Assembly: GCA_022566535.1 (NCBI GenBank)
Contig: JADFIR010000012.1
Location: forward strand, 18,059-82,058
DNA from: Planctomycetota bacterium
GTDB lineage: Bacteria > Planctomycetota > Phycisphaerae > Phycisphaerales > SM1A02
Direction of reading: 5' to 3'
Length of the DNA stretch: 64,000 nt
Of the stretch, positions 30,501 to 41,237 are shown piece by piece (position 1 is the first letter of the stretch; each line of letters begins with the position of its first letter). The notes below the pieces were generated by a model. It was not told the origin of the DNA, searched no databases, and worked only from the letters and a program-made list of their open reading frames with translations. A program made the translations under genes and the position numbers.

Positions 30501-30601
30501 CCAGACTGGGAACTGGCAGAACCGGTGCCTGCGCTTGTTCCGCCGCCGTCGTTCAGCGGTCCAGTAACCGCCAGGCTGACGACTACCATGACAAGCGTCA
30601 T
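27533..30601 (-). CDS. TolB-like beta-propeller + amidohydrolase fusion protein
   Basis: Repeated PD40 motifs (WSPDGQ.IAF), then VEGGRIARVAPDG...VMPGLIDLHTHMWDD...EDGKWADLVILDADPLQDI; start at MTLVMVVVSLAVTG. Confidence 0.9.
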   Translation of the reverse strand: MTLVMVVVSLAVTGPLNDGGGTSAGTGSASSQSGDGWTQAISIEVREGTKLAFDLSPDGRMIVFDLLGQLWLLPATGGEATPLTHAVRDQAVDRDPSFSTDGKWIAFRSSRPEGGGLWLISIGGEEIRQLTEQGGWREGDTFPAWSPTGRQIAFFRGFPQNEIYILDVDTGALRPLHIEGLPSPSVRDPAWSPDGTRLCFVNAGRFRASGGRIWEVGINRETATPLTAETVEGRAPVYSPDAKRIAFFSKDAQGRMQLWVQDLGGTAQKLTEHSDTTPLRVRWSPDGSALYYSADGRLWRMAATGGSPQAIPFTAKLSFQRKRPQLKPVRFAPPGVERPARGHRGLALSPDGKRIAMIALGKLWVWRADDKPRALAALPSTADGLVWSPDGQEVVFSAGLGGTEDLFATNVENGKTRRLTSLPGSETRPSWSPDGQHIAFLHEEESLRVRVIPAHGGPIKHREATLDVAQAPISWGMSHSQEVPPWSPDSKSILLFSWPDWPPGEGSRITATLITLEGKERQLERFPAMPTFLHWGASGAIVYIENNKLWRVRFSAEAGMLEEPAPLFDDAALYPSVARDGSILYVSDDGLRLRRSDGQLQHLGWPLSYRLPAPPEPMLIRNVRLITGKEDAPTELRDILVEGGRIARVAPDGEIKAKEGTRVIEAEGRVVMPGLIDLHTHMWDDVELPGLIYYGVTTVRDASSPIARTAALRDEVEAGLRAGPRIVFGGFQFLATDKSGPGLSGDTIQTPADGAGRLRALRLAHAFGAEYAKLYFPIVHSGAEFIEAAHTFGLPVSGHLALPLPLIAAGLDGKEHLGQSGDRTDGIIYNDVVQLFKAADLWVVPTIAVFSSIVRLIDEPSIVDQPVTAPFLSPSLRQFALRNPPARRRFWEPRLNWARLATKKLHEGGVTIAAGTDTPHLAWALHWELEELVRSGMSPSEAIHAATGIAARVLGADAEIGTIEDGKWADLVILDADPLQDIQNTKKIWMVIKGGVIVNRDALLHWIERETVRRESQEHLKP

Positions 30602-30861
30602 CCGATGTGCGGTACGGATTGTTAGTTCTCCCTGTGCTGCACTGCCTCCCTTGGCGCCCCTCACTTGGCGGCGTTGAGCTGAGGCAGGAATTTCTTCATC
30701 ACCCAGACTTCGTTTTGGACGCTGGACCCGGTACTCAAGGCGACGCACCAGGCTGGGGCCCCTCCACCGCCCGCGAGACATCCCCATCGTACCGTCAGTC
30801 GGGCCAAGGACGACCGCATCGTGCCCGCGGCATTGACAGCGGGCCAATAGACCGGTTCCCT

Positions 30862-32061
<1,200 letters not shown>

Positions 32062-32316
32062 CCCGAATCGTGCGGATCTGCAACCCTTCTCGTCAAACGT
32101 TGCGCTGCGGCGCCGATGGTGTGCCGCGGTGGAGTTTCGGCACATTCCCCGAACGCCATCCAACGGGCGAGGCGCCGCAATACCCAACCTGCATCCCGCG
32201 TTCGCGCCGGGAACCGTTATGACAGGGCTGCGAATCGTCTGAGGCGTTCCCGTTCGCGGGAGCGCGCAGCTTTTCGGCCTGAGTTATCGGATCGTCCTGC
32301 GCGGAAGGAGAAGGAA

Positions 32317-33864
32317 GTGCAAAGAAAGAAGATTGTTGCGATCACCTCGGCATTGCTCGGGCTCACGCTGACGGCGCAGGGCGGGGTCCAGGTCACCGGC
32401 AATGCGTGCAACCCGGACATCCCATCGTCCGCCTATCAGATCGTTGAGCTTCCGAGCGGTCATTTCAACGTATCTCTGACCCAGCTGTACGCGCCATTTG
32501 GGAAGACGTTCTTTGAGATTCATCCGACAAGCCCGGGCGTCATCATTGACAACGTGGTCATCGATGTAGACGGCCCACCGGCGGGCTCGCCTGTGATTGT
32601 TCGCGTGTTACCGGATTGCAATAATCCATTGGTGAGGATCAAGAGTGTCGGCAGCATCCTTCAAACCGGCACGGGCGAGACGCTGCTCAACAAGGTTGAG
32701 GTCGAGGAGGACATCGGATTTGTCCAGGTGGAAGCGATCGGCGATCTCTTGGCTCATCGCGACATTGTCGGCCCGATCATCGCCACCACCGCGGACAACT
32801 CGGCCCGCGGTATCAACATCGCCTGGGCCCAACGTCATATTCTCGGTGACCTCGTCGCGGCCAACGGCATTATCCGCTGGGTCACGGCGCACACCGGTGA
32901 CATCGGCACGATGAGAAATCCGGTATCCATCATGGCCAAGCACGGCGTCATCCAGGCGGATTCGGTCGTGGGCAACATCTTTGCGTACATCAACACACGC
33001 ATCAACGGCGGCGCTGGCCCCTTCAAATTCCTCCGGGCACGAACCTTCAGGGGAGCCCTCGACACCGCGGAAATTGTGCCGGGCAATACGTTCAACGGCC
33101 AGCTTCTCGTTGGCGTGGAGCTCGCCGCGGATATCACGATTGGCCGGGCCTTTGTACCGCCGAACTTCATTGGCCTTGTGCCGGCCGGCCTCACCGGGCA
33201 GATCATCATCAATGCCGACAACCTCCCGAACCCGGTGTGGACCGCTTCGGTCTACTTCGGCGATCCGGCAGATCCGGATATTGAATTGACGGGCCCCGGC
33301 TACACCGAGTCTCCCGAATTGCTCGGCGGTGGATCGATCGGCCTGGCGCCGTTCGCGCTTCACGATGAGTCCTGCGTTCCGCCCAACGGCGAGACGGTAT
33401 CTGTCGGCACGAACGACCCGCCGCTCCAGGTGAAGCTGCGCCACTATGGGCCGGTTACCTGGAAAGGCACCGCGCCCCTAACCGTTGAGCGACAGACTAA
33501 GGGCGGTATCTGTGAATGGCAGCTTGTGACCAACAACTTTGTATTCATACCTGCCAAAGGCGATGACAATTCGATCATTGCGATCGCTGCAAGAGGCGCG
33601 CCGGGATTCGAGGTCGGCTACGAGTACCGCATTCAGGCCACTGGCCAACTTGTCTGCGACAACGTGCTCGGCGCACCGCCGGTCAACTGGGCCGGCCCGT
33701 ATGTCCTCTCGGTCGAATCGGCGGGCCCTGCTGTCAGCGACGCCGACATCTCCGGCCCGGGCGGCATACCCGACGGTTGTGTTGACGCGTTCGACCTCGC
33801 GGCGGTGCTGGCTGCGTGGTGCTCGGTCGCGGGCGGCAACCCCTGCGGCACATGCGGCCCGTAG
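32317..33864 (+). CDS. Secreted protein with C-terminal dockerin/EF-hand-like repeat
   Basis: GTG start after ggaaggag; VQRKKIVAITSALLGLTLTAQG signal; C-term ADISGPGGIPDGCVDAFDLAAVLAAWCSVAGGNPCGTCGP. Confidence 0.8.
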   Translation: MQRKKIVAITSALLGLTLTAQGGVQVTGNACNPDIPSSAYQIVELPSGHFNVSLTQLYAPFGKTFFEIHPTSPGVIIDNVVIDVDGPPAGSPVIVRVLPDCNNPLVRIKSVGSILQTGTGETLLNKVEVEEDIGFVQVEAIGDLLAHRDIVGPIIATTADNSARGINIAWAQRHILGDLVAANGIIRWVTAHTGDIGTMRNPVSIMAKHGVIQADSVVGNIFAYINTRINGGAGPFKFLRARTFRGALDTAEIVPGNTFNGQLLVGVELAADITIGRAFVPPNFIGLVPAGLTGQIIINADNLPNPVWTASVYFGDPADPDIELTGPGYTESPELLGGGSIGLAPFALHDESCVPPNGETVSVGTNDPPLQVKLRHYGPVTWKGTAPLTVERQTKGGICEWQLVTNNFVFIPAKGDDNSIIAIAARGAPGFEVGYEYRIQATGQLVCDNVLGAPPVNWAGPYVLSVESAGPAVSDADISGPGGIPDGCVDAFDLAAVLAAWCSVAGGNPCGTCGP

Positions 33865-34035
33865 GTGCGCGAAGCAGCCACATCTCTGCGCGCCCGGGGT
33901 GTACCAACTTCAACTGTAGGTCAACAATGAGCCCCCCGTACGCATGTAGGGTACCCAGCCGAACGCTGCGCGCCCAACAAGGGCGCTGAATCAGTTGCCC
34001 GGCTTGTGCGCGCCGGGGACTGTCGCCTGGGGCAG

Positions 34036-34113
34036 TCACGCGGTGAGGTAGTCCGGCTTCCACTTGATGCTGCAGCCGATGCTGGGTTGTTGCTCCGGCG
34101 GCACCGGGCAGCC
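34036..34113 (-). pseudogene. Remnant of thioredoxin/AhpC-TSA-like protein C-terminus
   Basis: Reverse strand reads GCPVPPEQQPSIGCSIKWKPDYLTA-stop; PSIGCSIKWKP resembles the C-terminal signature of a thioredoxin-family clade. Confidence 0.6.
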
Positions 34114-34214
34114 TCAGCTGGGCACGGGCGCTTCCTTGCGTAACATGCTGCACATAAGTCGTTTACATCGATACATTTGAATCCTGATCTTGACCCTGGT
34201 ACACTACAGTTTCC

Positions 34215-35624
34215 ATGAGCAAATCGATCTCCTCCCCACGACGCCGCGGCTCGGGCGGGCGAGGCGCTACGGAAATCGCCACCTTCGCCAACGCTGTGCG
34301 ATACCTGTATGACCGCGTGGACATCGAGCGGATGCGCGTCGTGCGCTATGACGACAAGATGTTCAAGCTGGACCGCATGCGCAGGCTGCTCAAGGCCCTG
34401 GGTAGTCCGCACGAGCAGATCCGCACCGTGCACGTAGCCGGCACGTTGGGCAAAGGCTCCACCGTGGCCATGATCGCATCAATACTGCAAGGCTGCGGCT
34501 ACGGTGTCGGGCAATACACCAGTCCGCACCTCGTTGACATCCGCGAACGGATCACCATCAACAATCAGCGCATCAGCAAGAGCGACTTCATCCAGCTGAC
34601 ACGTCAGGTCTCAGCCGCTGCAGCCAAACAGCCCGGCGAACCGACGTTCTTCGAGCTCTTTACTGCGGTAGCCTTCAAGCATTTCGCGGACCAGGCCGTG
34701 GACATCGCAGTGATCGAAACCGGGCTTGGAGGCCGGCTCGACTCGACCAATGTGATCACGCCGGAGGTCACCGCCATCACGCGGATTGACTACGACCACA
34801 CACACATCCTCGGCCGAACATTGACCGACATCGCCCGGGAAAAGGCCGGCATCTTCAAACGGGGCGTCCCCGCGCTGACCGTCGAGCAGACCGCCGAGGT
34901 CGAAAAGGTCCTGCGTGACACGGCCGAGAAGCTCGCCGTGACGCTTCGCATCGTGAACAAGGACATCGAGTTCAGTTGCCGCTTCGCCACCTCAGACGCG
35001 CTGGGGCCGCACACTCGGGTGTGCGTTCTCACCGAGACCAGCCAATTCATGCACCTGCCGGTGCCGCTGGCGGGCGATCACCAAGCCATCAACTGCGGGC
35101 TGGCCCTGGCGGTCATCGATTCGCTGAAGGGCTCGGGATTCGAGTTTCCCGAAATCCCGTTGCACGACGGGCTGGCCCGGAGCGCCTCGCCGGGCCGGAT
35201 GGAGCTCCTGTGGAATCAGCCGCGGATCTTAGCCGACGGCGCTCACAATCCTGCCGCCCTCGGCGCGCTGATGCGATGCGTCGGGACCTTTGTCCCTTAC
35301 GACTCCCTGATCTGCATCTTCGGCTGCTGCCAAGACAAAGACATTCCCGCCATGCTCGACCGGCTCGCCCTCGGCGCGGACAAGATCATCTTCACCCGTG
35401 CCAAAGGCACGCCACGCGCAGCCGAGCCTCGCGATCTGCACCGGCAGTTCTCGGAGCGCAGCGGCAAGATGAGCCAGGCCGCGGCCAGCTTGCCCAAAGC
35501 TCTCGATCTGGCCACCCAGGCCGTCGGGCGGGACGACCTCATCTGCGTGACCGGCAGCTTCTATCTGGTTGGAGAGGCCAAGAAGCACCTCACCAATCTC
35601 GCCCGGAAACACCAGCAGCCCTGA
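34215..35624 (+). CDS. folC: Folylpolyglutamate synthase/dihydrofolate synthase
   Basis: HVAGTLGKGSTVAMIASILQGCGYGVGQYTSPHLVDIRERITINNQ...AVIETGLGGRLDSTNV. Confidence 0.94.
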   Translation: MSKSISSPRRRGSGGRGATEIATFANAVRYLYDRVDIERMRVVRYDDKMFKLDRMRRLLKALGSPHEQIRTVHVAGTLGKGSTVAMIASILQGCGYGVGQYTSPHLVDIRERITINNQRISKSDFIQLTRQVSAAAAKQPGEPTFFELFTAVAFKHFADQAVDIAVIETGLGGRLDSTNVITPEVTAITRIDYDHTHILGRTLTDIAREKAGIFKRGVPALTVEQTAEVEKVLRDTAEKLAVTLRIVNKDIEFSCRFATSDALGPHTRVCVLTETSQFMHLPVPLAGDHQAINCGLALAVIDSLKGSGFEFPEIPLHDGLARSASPGRMELLWNQPRILADGAHNPAALGALMRCVGTFVPYDSLICIFGCCQDKDIPAMLDRLALGADKIIFTRAKGTPRAAEPRDLHRQFSERSGKMSQAAASLPKALDLATQAVGRDDLICVTGSFYLVGEAKKHLTNLARKHQQP

Positions 35625-35694
35625 CCGAGGTTCGCAGGCCAACCTCCGCAGAGATTATTTGATCGCACCCAATCCGCCGATACACTTTGCGGTG

Positions 35695-35812
35695 ATGGAT
35701 GCCCATGTCTCCCGAGGCCGGCTTATTGCTGTGGTGCTTGCCTAGACCGCGCGCGATCCTTTGCGAGCAGGCGTCGCCAAGGCCTCGCGATCGCGGGGCT
35801 TTATTGTTTCTT
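35695..35812 (+). promoter_or_regulatory. Possible leader-peptide/attenuator upstream of leuS
   Basis: Mini-ORF 35695-35745 (MDAHVSRGRLIAVVLA, Leu codons CTT) then hairpin aaggcctcgc-gatc-gcggggcttt with T-rich tail; 7-nt alternative pairing cgcgatc 35752-35758 with gatcgcg 35789-35795. Confidence 0.3.
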
Positions 35813-35841
35813 GGTCTCCCGAATCATTTGATGAATGACGA

Positions 35842-38673
35842 ATGACCAAGCCGCCGACCACCAACGCCCGCGAGCCCTCCACCACCCCCCCAGCCGACGG
35901 CGAAACCCCCTTCCGGTACACGGCACGGTTGGCGAACGTCATCGAGAGACGCTGGCAGACCTACTGGGACCAGCACGACACCTTTGTGACGCCCAACCCC
36001 GGCGATCCCGGCTTCGATTCGGACAAGCCCAAGTTCTATTGCCTGGACATGTTTCCCTATCCATCGGGCGTCGGCCTGCACGTCGGGCACCCACTGGGCT
36101 ACATCGCCACGGACATCCTCTGCCGGTACAAGCGAATGCGCGGGTTCAACGTGCTGCACCCCATGGGCTTCGACGCGTTCGGCCTGCCCGCTGAGCAGTT
36201 CGCTGTCGAGCACGGCATCCATCCCCGTGTCACCACCGAGCGCAACATCGCCAACATGGTCCGCCAGCTCAAGGCGATCGGGCTCAGCTACGACTGGGGG
36301 CGCTGCCTCGCCACCACGGACACGAGCTATTACAAATGGACGCAATGGGTCTTCCTCCAGCTGTACAACAGCTATTTCGATTCCGCCGTCAACAAGGCCC
36401 GGCCGATCAGCGAGCTTCGCCAGCGGGCGCCGGACGCTGTGCTCGCCGAGCATCGCCTTGCCTACATGGCTGAGGTGCCGGTCAACTGGTGCCCCGCCCT
36501 GGGGACCGTGCTGGCCAACGAGGAGGTAACTAGCGATGGGCGATCTGAGCGCGGCAACCACCCGGTGTACAAGCGACCCTTGAACCAGTGGATGCTCCGC
36601 ATCACCGCCTATGCCGAACGCCTGGCCGAGGACTTGGAGTTGGTGGACTGGCCGGAACCGATCAAGCTCATGCAACGCAACTGGATCGGGCGCAGCGAAG
36701 GCGCGATGATCGAATTTCAGATCGCCCCAGCCATGCCCGGGCCCCCGGCCCAAGGGCCGGGCTATATGAAGACCATCCGCGTCTTCACAACCCGCCCCGA
36801 TACTGTGTTTGGCGCAACCTACATGGTGCTGGCACCCGAGCACCCCTTGGTCGATCAGGTCACCACGGATCAACAGCGCGACGCCGTGAGCGAATATGTG
36901 CGGCTGGCCGCGTCGCGGTCCGACACAGAACGACAGATTGACTCGCGCCGCAAGACCGGCGTCCCCACGGGCGGCGACGCGATCAATCCCGCCACCGGCG
37001 AGCACATCCCCATCTGGATCGCCGACTACGTGATGATGGGCTACGGGTCCGGGGCGATCATGGCCGTGCCCGGCCACGATCGCCGCGACTTCGAGTTCGC
37101 CAAACAGTTTGGCCTGCCGATCATCGACGTCGTCAAACCCCACGGCGCGCCAACGCCCGGTGACTCAAGTGACCAAGCGTTTACCGGCGAAGGCGTCGGT
37201 ATCAACTCCGCCAACAATGAAGTCTCGCTCAACGGCCTGCCCACCCGCGAGGCGAAGAAGACCATCACACAGTGGCTTGAATCCAAGGGGCGGGGCCAGC
37301 CCAAGGTGCAATACAAGCTGCGCGATTGGCTGTTCAGCCGGCAGCGCTATTGGGGCGAGCCGTTCCCGATCCTGCACGCCGCGGATGGGCGCATCGTCGC
37401 CCTCGATGAATCCGAACTGCCCGTCGAACTTCCGGAAATGAACGATTTTACGCCGCACACATCGGATGATCCGGACGCTTCCCCGCGCCCGCCACTGTCT
37501 CGCGCCCCAGACACATGGAAATACGTCGAGCGCGATGGCGAGCGTTTCGAGCGCGAGCTGAACACGATGCCGCAGTGGGCCGGCTCTTGCTGGTATTACC
37601 TGCGGTTCTGCGATCCGCACAACGACGAGCGGTTCGTTGATCCCCAAGTTGAGCGCTATTGGATGGGTGCATCGACTGGTCACTTCGGTGACCAGTCCTC
37701 AATCAGAGCTCAAGATCAGGCGTGCGCGCCTGGCGGCATCGACCTGTACGTCGGCGGGGCCGAGCATGCCGTGCTCCACCTGCTTTACGCCCGCTTCTGG
37801 CACAAAGTCCTCTACGACCTCGGCCACGTCTCGACACCCGAGCCGTTTGGCCACTTGTTCAACCAGGGCTATATCCAAGCGTACGCCTACACCGACGAAC
37901 GCGGGATACATGTGGACTCTGAGAAGGTCATCGAACAGGACGGCGGATACTTCTTCGAAGGTCGGGCTGTTACGCGCAACCTCGGCAAGATGGGCAAATC
38001 CCTGAAGAACGCGGTCAGCCCCGACGATATCTGCGAGCAGTACGGCTGCGACACGCTGCGGCTGTACGAGATGTACATGGGTCCGTTGCAGGCGAGCAAA
38101 CCGTGGAACCCACGCGACATCATCGGCCTGCATCGCTTCCTGCAGCGCGTCTGGCGTCTGGCTGTGGACGAGCAGAACGGCAATCCGGCGGTTCGCGACG
38201 AAGCTGATCCAGCCGTCGAATCGCAGCTGCACCGAACGATCGCCAGGATCGAACAAGACATCGAGCGACAGGCGTTCAACACCGCGATCGCCGCCCTGAT
38301 CGAGTTCATCAACGTCGCCACCACCGCCGGGGGCCTGACTCTCGATCAATTTCAGCGATTTGCGCTCGTCCTCGCTCCGTTTGCGCCACACATCGCCGAA
38401 GAGCTGTGGTGCAAGCTCGGCCACAAGAATTCGCTGGCGTACGAACCCTGGCCGGCCTTCGACCAGGCGATGCTCACCGAGAACTTCATCGAGCTGCCCG
38501 TGCAGCTTGGAGGCAAGGTACGGGCCAAGCTCACCATCCCCGCCGACGCCAGCGTGAAGCAGATCGAAGCCGCAGCACTGGCCGATGCCAAGGTGACCTC
38601 ATTGCTTGAAGGCAAGACCGTCCGCAGGGTCGTGGTGGTGCCCGGAAAAATCGTCAACATCGTCGCCGACTGA
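35842..38673 (+). CDS. leuS: Leucyl-tRNA synthetase
   Basis: DMFPYPSGVGLHVGHPLGYIATDI (HIGH), NLGKMGKSLKNAVSPDDI (KMSKS). Confidence 0.97.
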   Translation: MTKPPTTNAREPSTTPPADGETPFRYTARLANVIERRWQTYWDQHDTFVTPNPGDPGFDSDKPKFYCLDMFPYPSGVGLHVGHPLGYIATDILCRYKRMRGFNVLHPMGFDAFGLPAEQFAVEHGIHPRVTTERNIANMVRQLKAIGLSYDWGRCLATTDTSYYKWTQWVFLQLYNSYFDSAVNKARPISELRQRAPDAVLAEHRLAYMAEVPVNWCPALGTVLANEEVTSDGRSERGNHPVYKRPLNQWMLRITAYAERLAEDLELVDWPEPIKLMQRNWIGRSEGAMIEFQIAPAMPGPPAQGPGYMKTIRVFTTRPDTVFGATYMVLAPEHPLVDQVTTDQQRDAVSEYVRLAASRSDTERQIDSRRKTGVPTGGDAINPATGEHIPIWIADYVMMGYGSGAIMAVPGHDRRDFEFAKQFGLPIIDVVKPHGAPTPGDSSDQAFTGEGVGINSANNEVSLNGLPTREAKKTITQWLESKGRGQPKVQYKLRDWLFSRQRYWGEPFPILHAADGRIVALDESELPVELPEMNDFTPHTSDDPDASPRPPLSRAPDTWKYVERDGERFERELNTMPQWAGSCWYYLRFCDPHNDERFVDPQVERYWMGASTGHFGDQSSIRAQDQACAPGGIDLYVGGAEHAVLHLLYARFWHKVLYDLGHVSTPEPFGHLFNQGYIQAYAYTDERGIHVDSEKVIEQDGGYFFEGRAVTRNLGKMGKSLKNAVSPDDICEQYGCDTLRLYEMYMGPLQASKPWNPRDIIGLHRFLQRVWRLAVDEQNGNPAVRDEADPAVESQLHRTIARIEQDIERQAFNTAIAALIEFINVATTAGGLTLDQFQRFALVLAPFAPHIAEELWCKLGHKNSLAYEPWPAFDQAMLTENFIELPVQLGGKVRAKLTIPADASVKQIEAAALADAKVTSLLEGKTVRRVVVVPGKIVNIVAD
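37674..37697. repeat. Perfect hairpin with TTCG loop inside leuS
   Basis: gactggtcac-ttcg-gtgaccagtc, 10-bp perfect stem. Confidence 0.7.
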
Positions 38674-38705
38674 CCCAAGACAGCCACATTGAGGCTTTAC
38701 GACAT

Positions 38706-38739
38706 AAGAAGCCCATGGACTGGAGTTCATGGGCTTCTT
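38706..38739 (+). terminator. Terminator-like hairpin after leuS
   Basis: aagaagcccatg - 10 nt - catgggcttctt, 12-bp perfect stem. Confidence 0.65.
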
Positions 38740-38797
38740 CTATGGAGAGACGCGAATCTCCTTTGGTTTGGCGAGTTCCAGCGGTACACTTGCCATT

Positions 38798-39148
38798 ATG
38801 CGAACCGCCACTGATTGGCGTGAGTTGTGCCGCTTTGATGATCTGTTGCAGGCCCGCGCGGTGGCCACCTCGGTCGCGGCGATGGAGTTCGACGTCCGCC
38901 TCTGCGCAGCGGCTGACCCGGCCAGTAAGGATGACGATGCCGGCCGCCCGCCATATATCGTGGAGGTCGTTCACGCCGACTGGCCGGACTTGACCGAGGT
39001 ACTCGACCAGATCATCGACGAGCAACAGGAGTTCGATCTTCGGCTGGCGACGCGCGCATCCCAGCGCGACGGACGACGAGTCATGGTCGTCATCATCCTT
39101 ACCAGCGCCGCTGACATCTTGCTTCTACTCGGCCTGTTGGAGCTGTAG
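38798..39148 (+). CDS. DUF2007-like small protein with C-terminal hydrophobic tail
   Basis: LLQARAVATSVAAMEFDVRL...YIVEVVHADWPDLTEVLDQIIDEQQEFD. Confidence 0.55.
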   Translation: MRTATDWRELCRFDDLLQARAVATSVAAMEFDVRLCAAADPASKDDDAGRPPYIVEVVHADWPDLTEVLDQIIDEQQEFDLRLATRASQRDGRRVMVVIILTSAADILLLLGLLEL

Positions 39149-39159
39149 GAGATCGGCAC

Positions 39160-39855
39160 GTGATTGAGAAGCCCGCTGCACCGTCGCATTCAGCGGCACC
39201 GCAGCGCTGCCCAACCTGCGGCTACGATCTGCGCGGCTCCGCGTCGCCCGTGTGCCCGGAGTGCGGGACACCAAAGACGTGGCGGCGGCTGCGTTTCTTC
39301 GATCGAGCGCAGCTCCTCGAAGTGCTCAAGATCCTCACCGACGCGGGCGTCGCGCACCGAGGCTCTGATGGAGAGGCCGGCCAGGCCGTCCTGGGCCAGA
39401 TCTTCATGGGCGCCAGTGCTGCCATGGAAATCTGGATCGGGGAGCCGGACGCCGAACGAGCGATCGAAGCGCTTGATTCTGAGGGAATTGCTTTCCCGCT
39501 GCCCATCGTCGACCGCGCTGAGCCGGCGTGTCCGAGTTGCAGCACTCCCCTGCACCCCAGCGCCCCGGCGTCCTGCCCGGCCTGCGGCACAATCTTTCAA
39601 TGGGTGCAGATTGAGAACGAAGAGCCCGACGCCCCGGCACCTCCGACGCATCCTGATAGAGCACCAAGGGTCCGGCGTCATGTCGGCGCACTGTTCGTCG
39701 GCTTCGGTATCCTTTGTCTGCTTTCAGCACCGCTCCTGCTCGGTTCCGGCGTTGGTGGAACATGGTCCACACTGAGCAGCGCCGCCTTCTTCATTCTGAT
39801 CGGCGCCGCCCTGCTCCGTGCACCGAGCCCAAGGAATACCCGCCAGCACGGCTGA
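39160..39855 (+). CDS. Zinc-ribbon membrane protein with DUF2007-like segment
   Basis: CPTCGYDLRGSASPVCPECGTPKTW; LEVLKILTDAGVAHR...IWIGEPDAERAIEAL; CPSCSTPLHPSAPASCPACGTIF. Confidence 0.65.
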   Translation: MIEKPAAPSHSAAPQRCPTCGYDLRGSASPVCPECGTPKTWRRLRFFDRAQLLEVLKILTDAGVAHRGSDGEAGQAVLGQIFMGASAAMEIWIGEPDAERAIEALDSEGIAFPLPIVDRAEPACPSCSTPLHPSAPASCPACGTIFQWVQIENEEPDAPAPPTHPDRAPRVRRHVGALFVGFGILCLLSAPLLLGSGVGGTWSTLSSAAFFILIGAALLRAPSPRNTRQHG

Positions 39856-39887
39856 CTTTGAGCCTGCCCAGCTCTATAGGTACGACG

Positions 39888-41237
39888 ATGGAAGACGAAG
39901 GTCAACTCAACCCGCCACTAGCGGGGTTCGCGGATCTGCAATCTGAGCCCTGGGTGCTCCCGGAGCCGGAACCGACAACGCTGATTGGGCTGTGGCCGCA
40001 CGAGCGACCGCCGACCATGACCGAAATCCGGGGAGCGCTTCGCCGATTCATCGGCGTCGATGTCACGGTCGGCGACGAACCGCCCGCTGCGGATGACTCT
40101 GTCTTATGGACGGCGGTGTTTGAGCTGCCGGGGCTTCCCCACCCGGTCATCATCTGGTCCGAGCCGGCCAAGCCGCTTCCACCGGGAGAGCTGGACGATC
40201 CCCAAGCCGAGGCGTGCAAATGGGTGTTGGGGGCGGAAACGGTGCTGGATGGCGAAGATCCGCTGAGCAGCTACACCCGTCTCGTGCGCGCGGTGGCCGG
40301 GTCATTCCAAGACATTCCGGCGATCCTGGATGTGAATTGCACGCGCTGGCACCTGCGCCACGACATCAATCGCCTGTTCCTCGCCGATGGCATCGAACCC
40401 TCGGCGGAGGTCCTGTGGATTATCCACGTGGTGCAGAAGCCGGCCGAAACCGGCACCGCCTGGCTGCATACCCACGGGCTGTGGCGATGCGGCCGGCCGG
40501 AACTCGAACTGTTGCAGATCCCCGGGGAATACATCGGCCCCGCCTGCGAGCTGCTCAATACCATCGCGGAGCTTTCGCTGGACGAGCCGCTGCCGGAGCC
40601 GGGTGAGCCGCTGGAAGTGGGCCGCGAGCTTGCGGTGACCCTTGAGCCGTGGCGCGAGGCGGCGAAGTTCCTCGACCATGACACGCCCGGCTCGATCGCC
40701 GCCCGCCAGCCCGACGCCGACGACCCTCACCAGGGCATCCGGGCCGTGATCTGCGAATCGAAACCTCGGGGAACACGCCGGGCAACCTGGTTGTGGCCGA
40801 AAGACATCGTGCTGAAGGTGCAACGCCAAGACGCGGCCTTGTACCGCAGCCAACGCGCCACAGCCCGTCAGGCCGCCCTCGCCCAGGCCACGTGGTCGCA
40901 GTTGATCGCAGCGTTCTCATCGGTCCCAGGCAGGACTCCTCCGGGCTGGTCGTTCTTGATCAAGGCCGGCTTTGCCGACGAGGATCTCGAACCCACGAAC
41001 CGCGAGCATCTGTGGTTCGAACTGCTGCGGCTCGACGGCAACCGCGCCGAAGGCCGGCTCATCAACCAGCCAGCTACGGTTCCCCGGCTCAACGAGGGGG
41101 ATGTGATCTGGATCGACGCTGCAATCGTCACCGACTGGCGAGTCTGCACCCCGATCGGCGACTTCGGCCCCGATGAAGCGGCCGCAATTTCGCAGACCAT
41201 CGAGGAACTCAAGAGCAAGGCGGCGGTGAGCCCATGA
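39888..41237 (+). CDS. Hypothetical protein, possible DUF2314-like C-terminus
   Basis: Start MEDEGQLNPP; C-term AEGRLINQPATVPRLNEGDVIWIDAAIVTDW; overlaps next start by 4 nt. Confidence 0.6.
   Translation: MEDEGQLNPPLAGFADLQSEPWVLPEPEPTTLIGLWPHERPPTMTEIRGALRRFIGVDVTVGDEPPAADDSVLWTAVFELPGLPHPVIIWSEPAKPLPPGELDDPQAEACKWVLGAETVLDGEDPLSSYTRLVRAVAGSFQDIPAILDVNCTRWHLRHDINRLFLADGIEPSAEVLWIIHVVQKPAETGTAWLHTHGLWRCGRPELELLQIPGEYIGPACELLNTIAELSLDEPLPEPGEPLEVGRELAVTLEPWREAAKFLDHDTPGSIAARQPDADDPHQGIRAVICESKPRGTRRATWLWPKDIVLKVQRQDAALYRSQRATARQAALAQATWSQLIAAFSSVPGRTPPGWSFLIKAGFADEDLEPTNREHLWFELLRLDGNRAEGRLINQPATVPRLNEGDVIWIDAAIVTDWRVCTPIGDFGPDEAAAISQTIEELKSKAAVSP

Noticed and set aside
35824-37143. 439 aa minus-strand ORF opposite leuS
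   Set aside because: Antisense shadow ORF.
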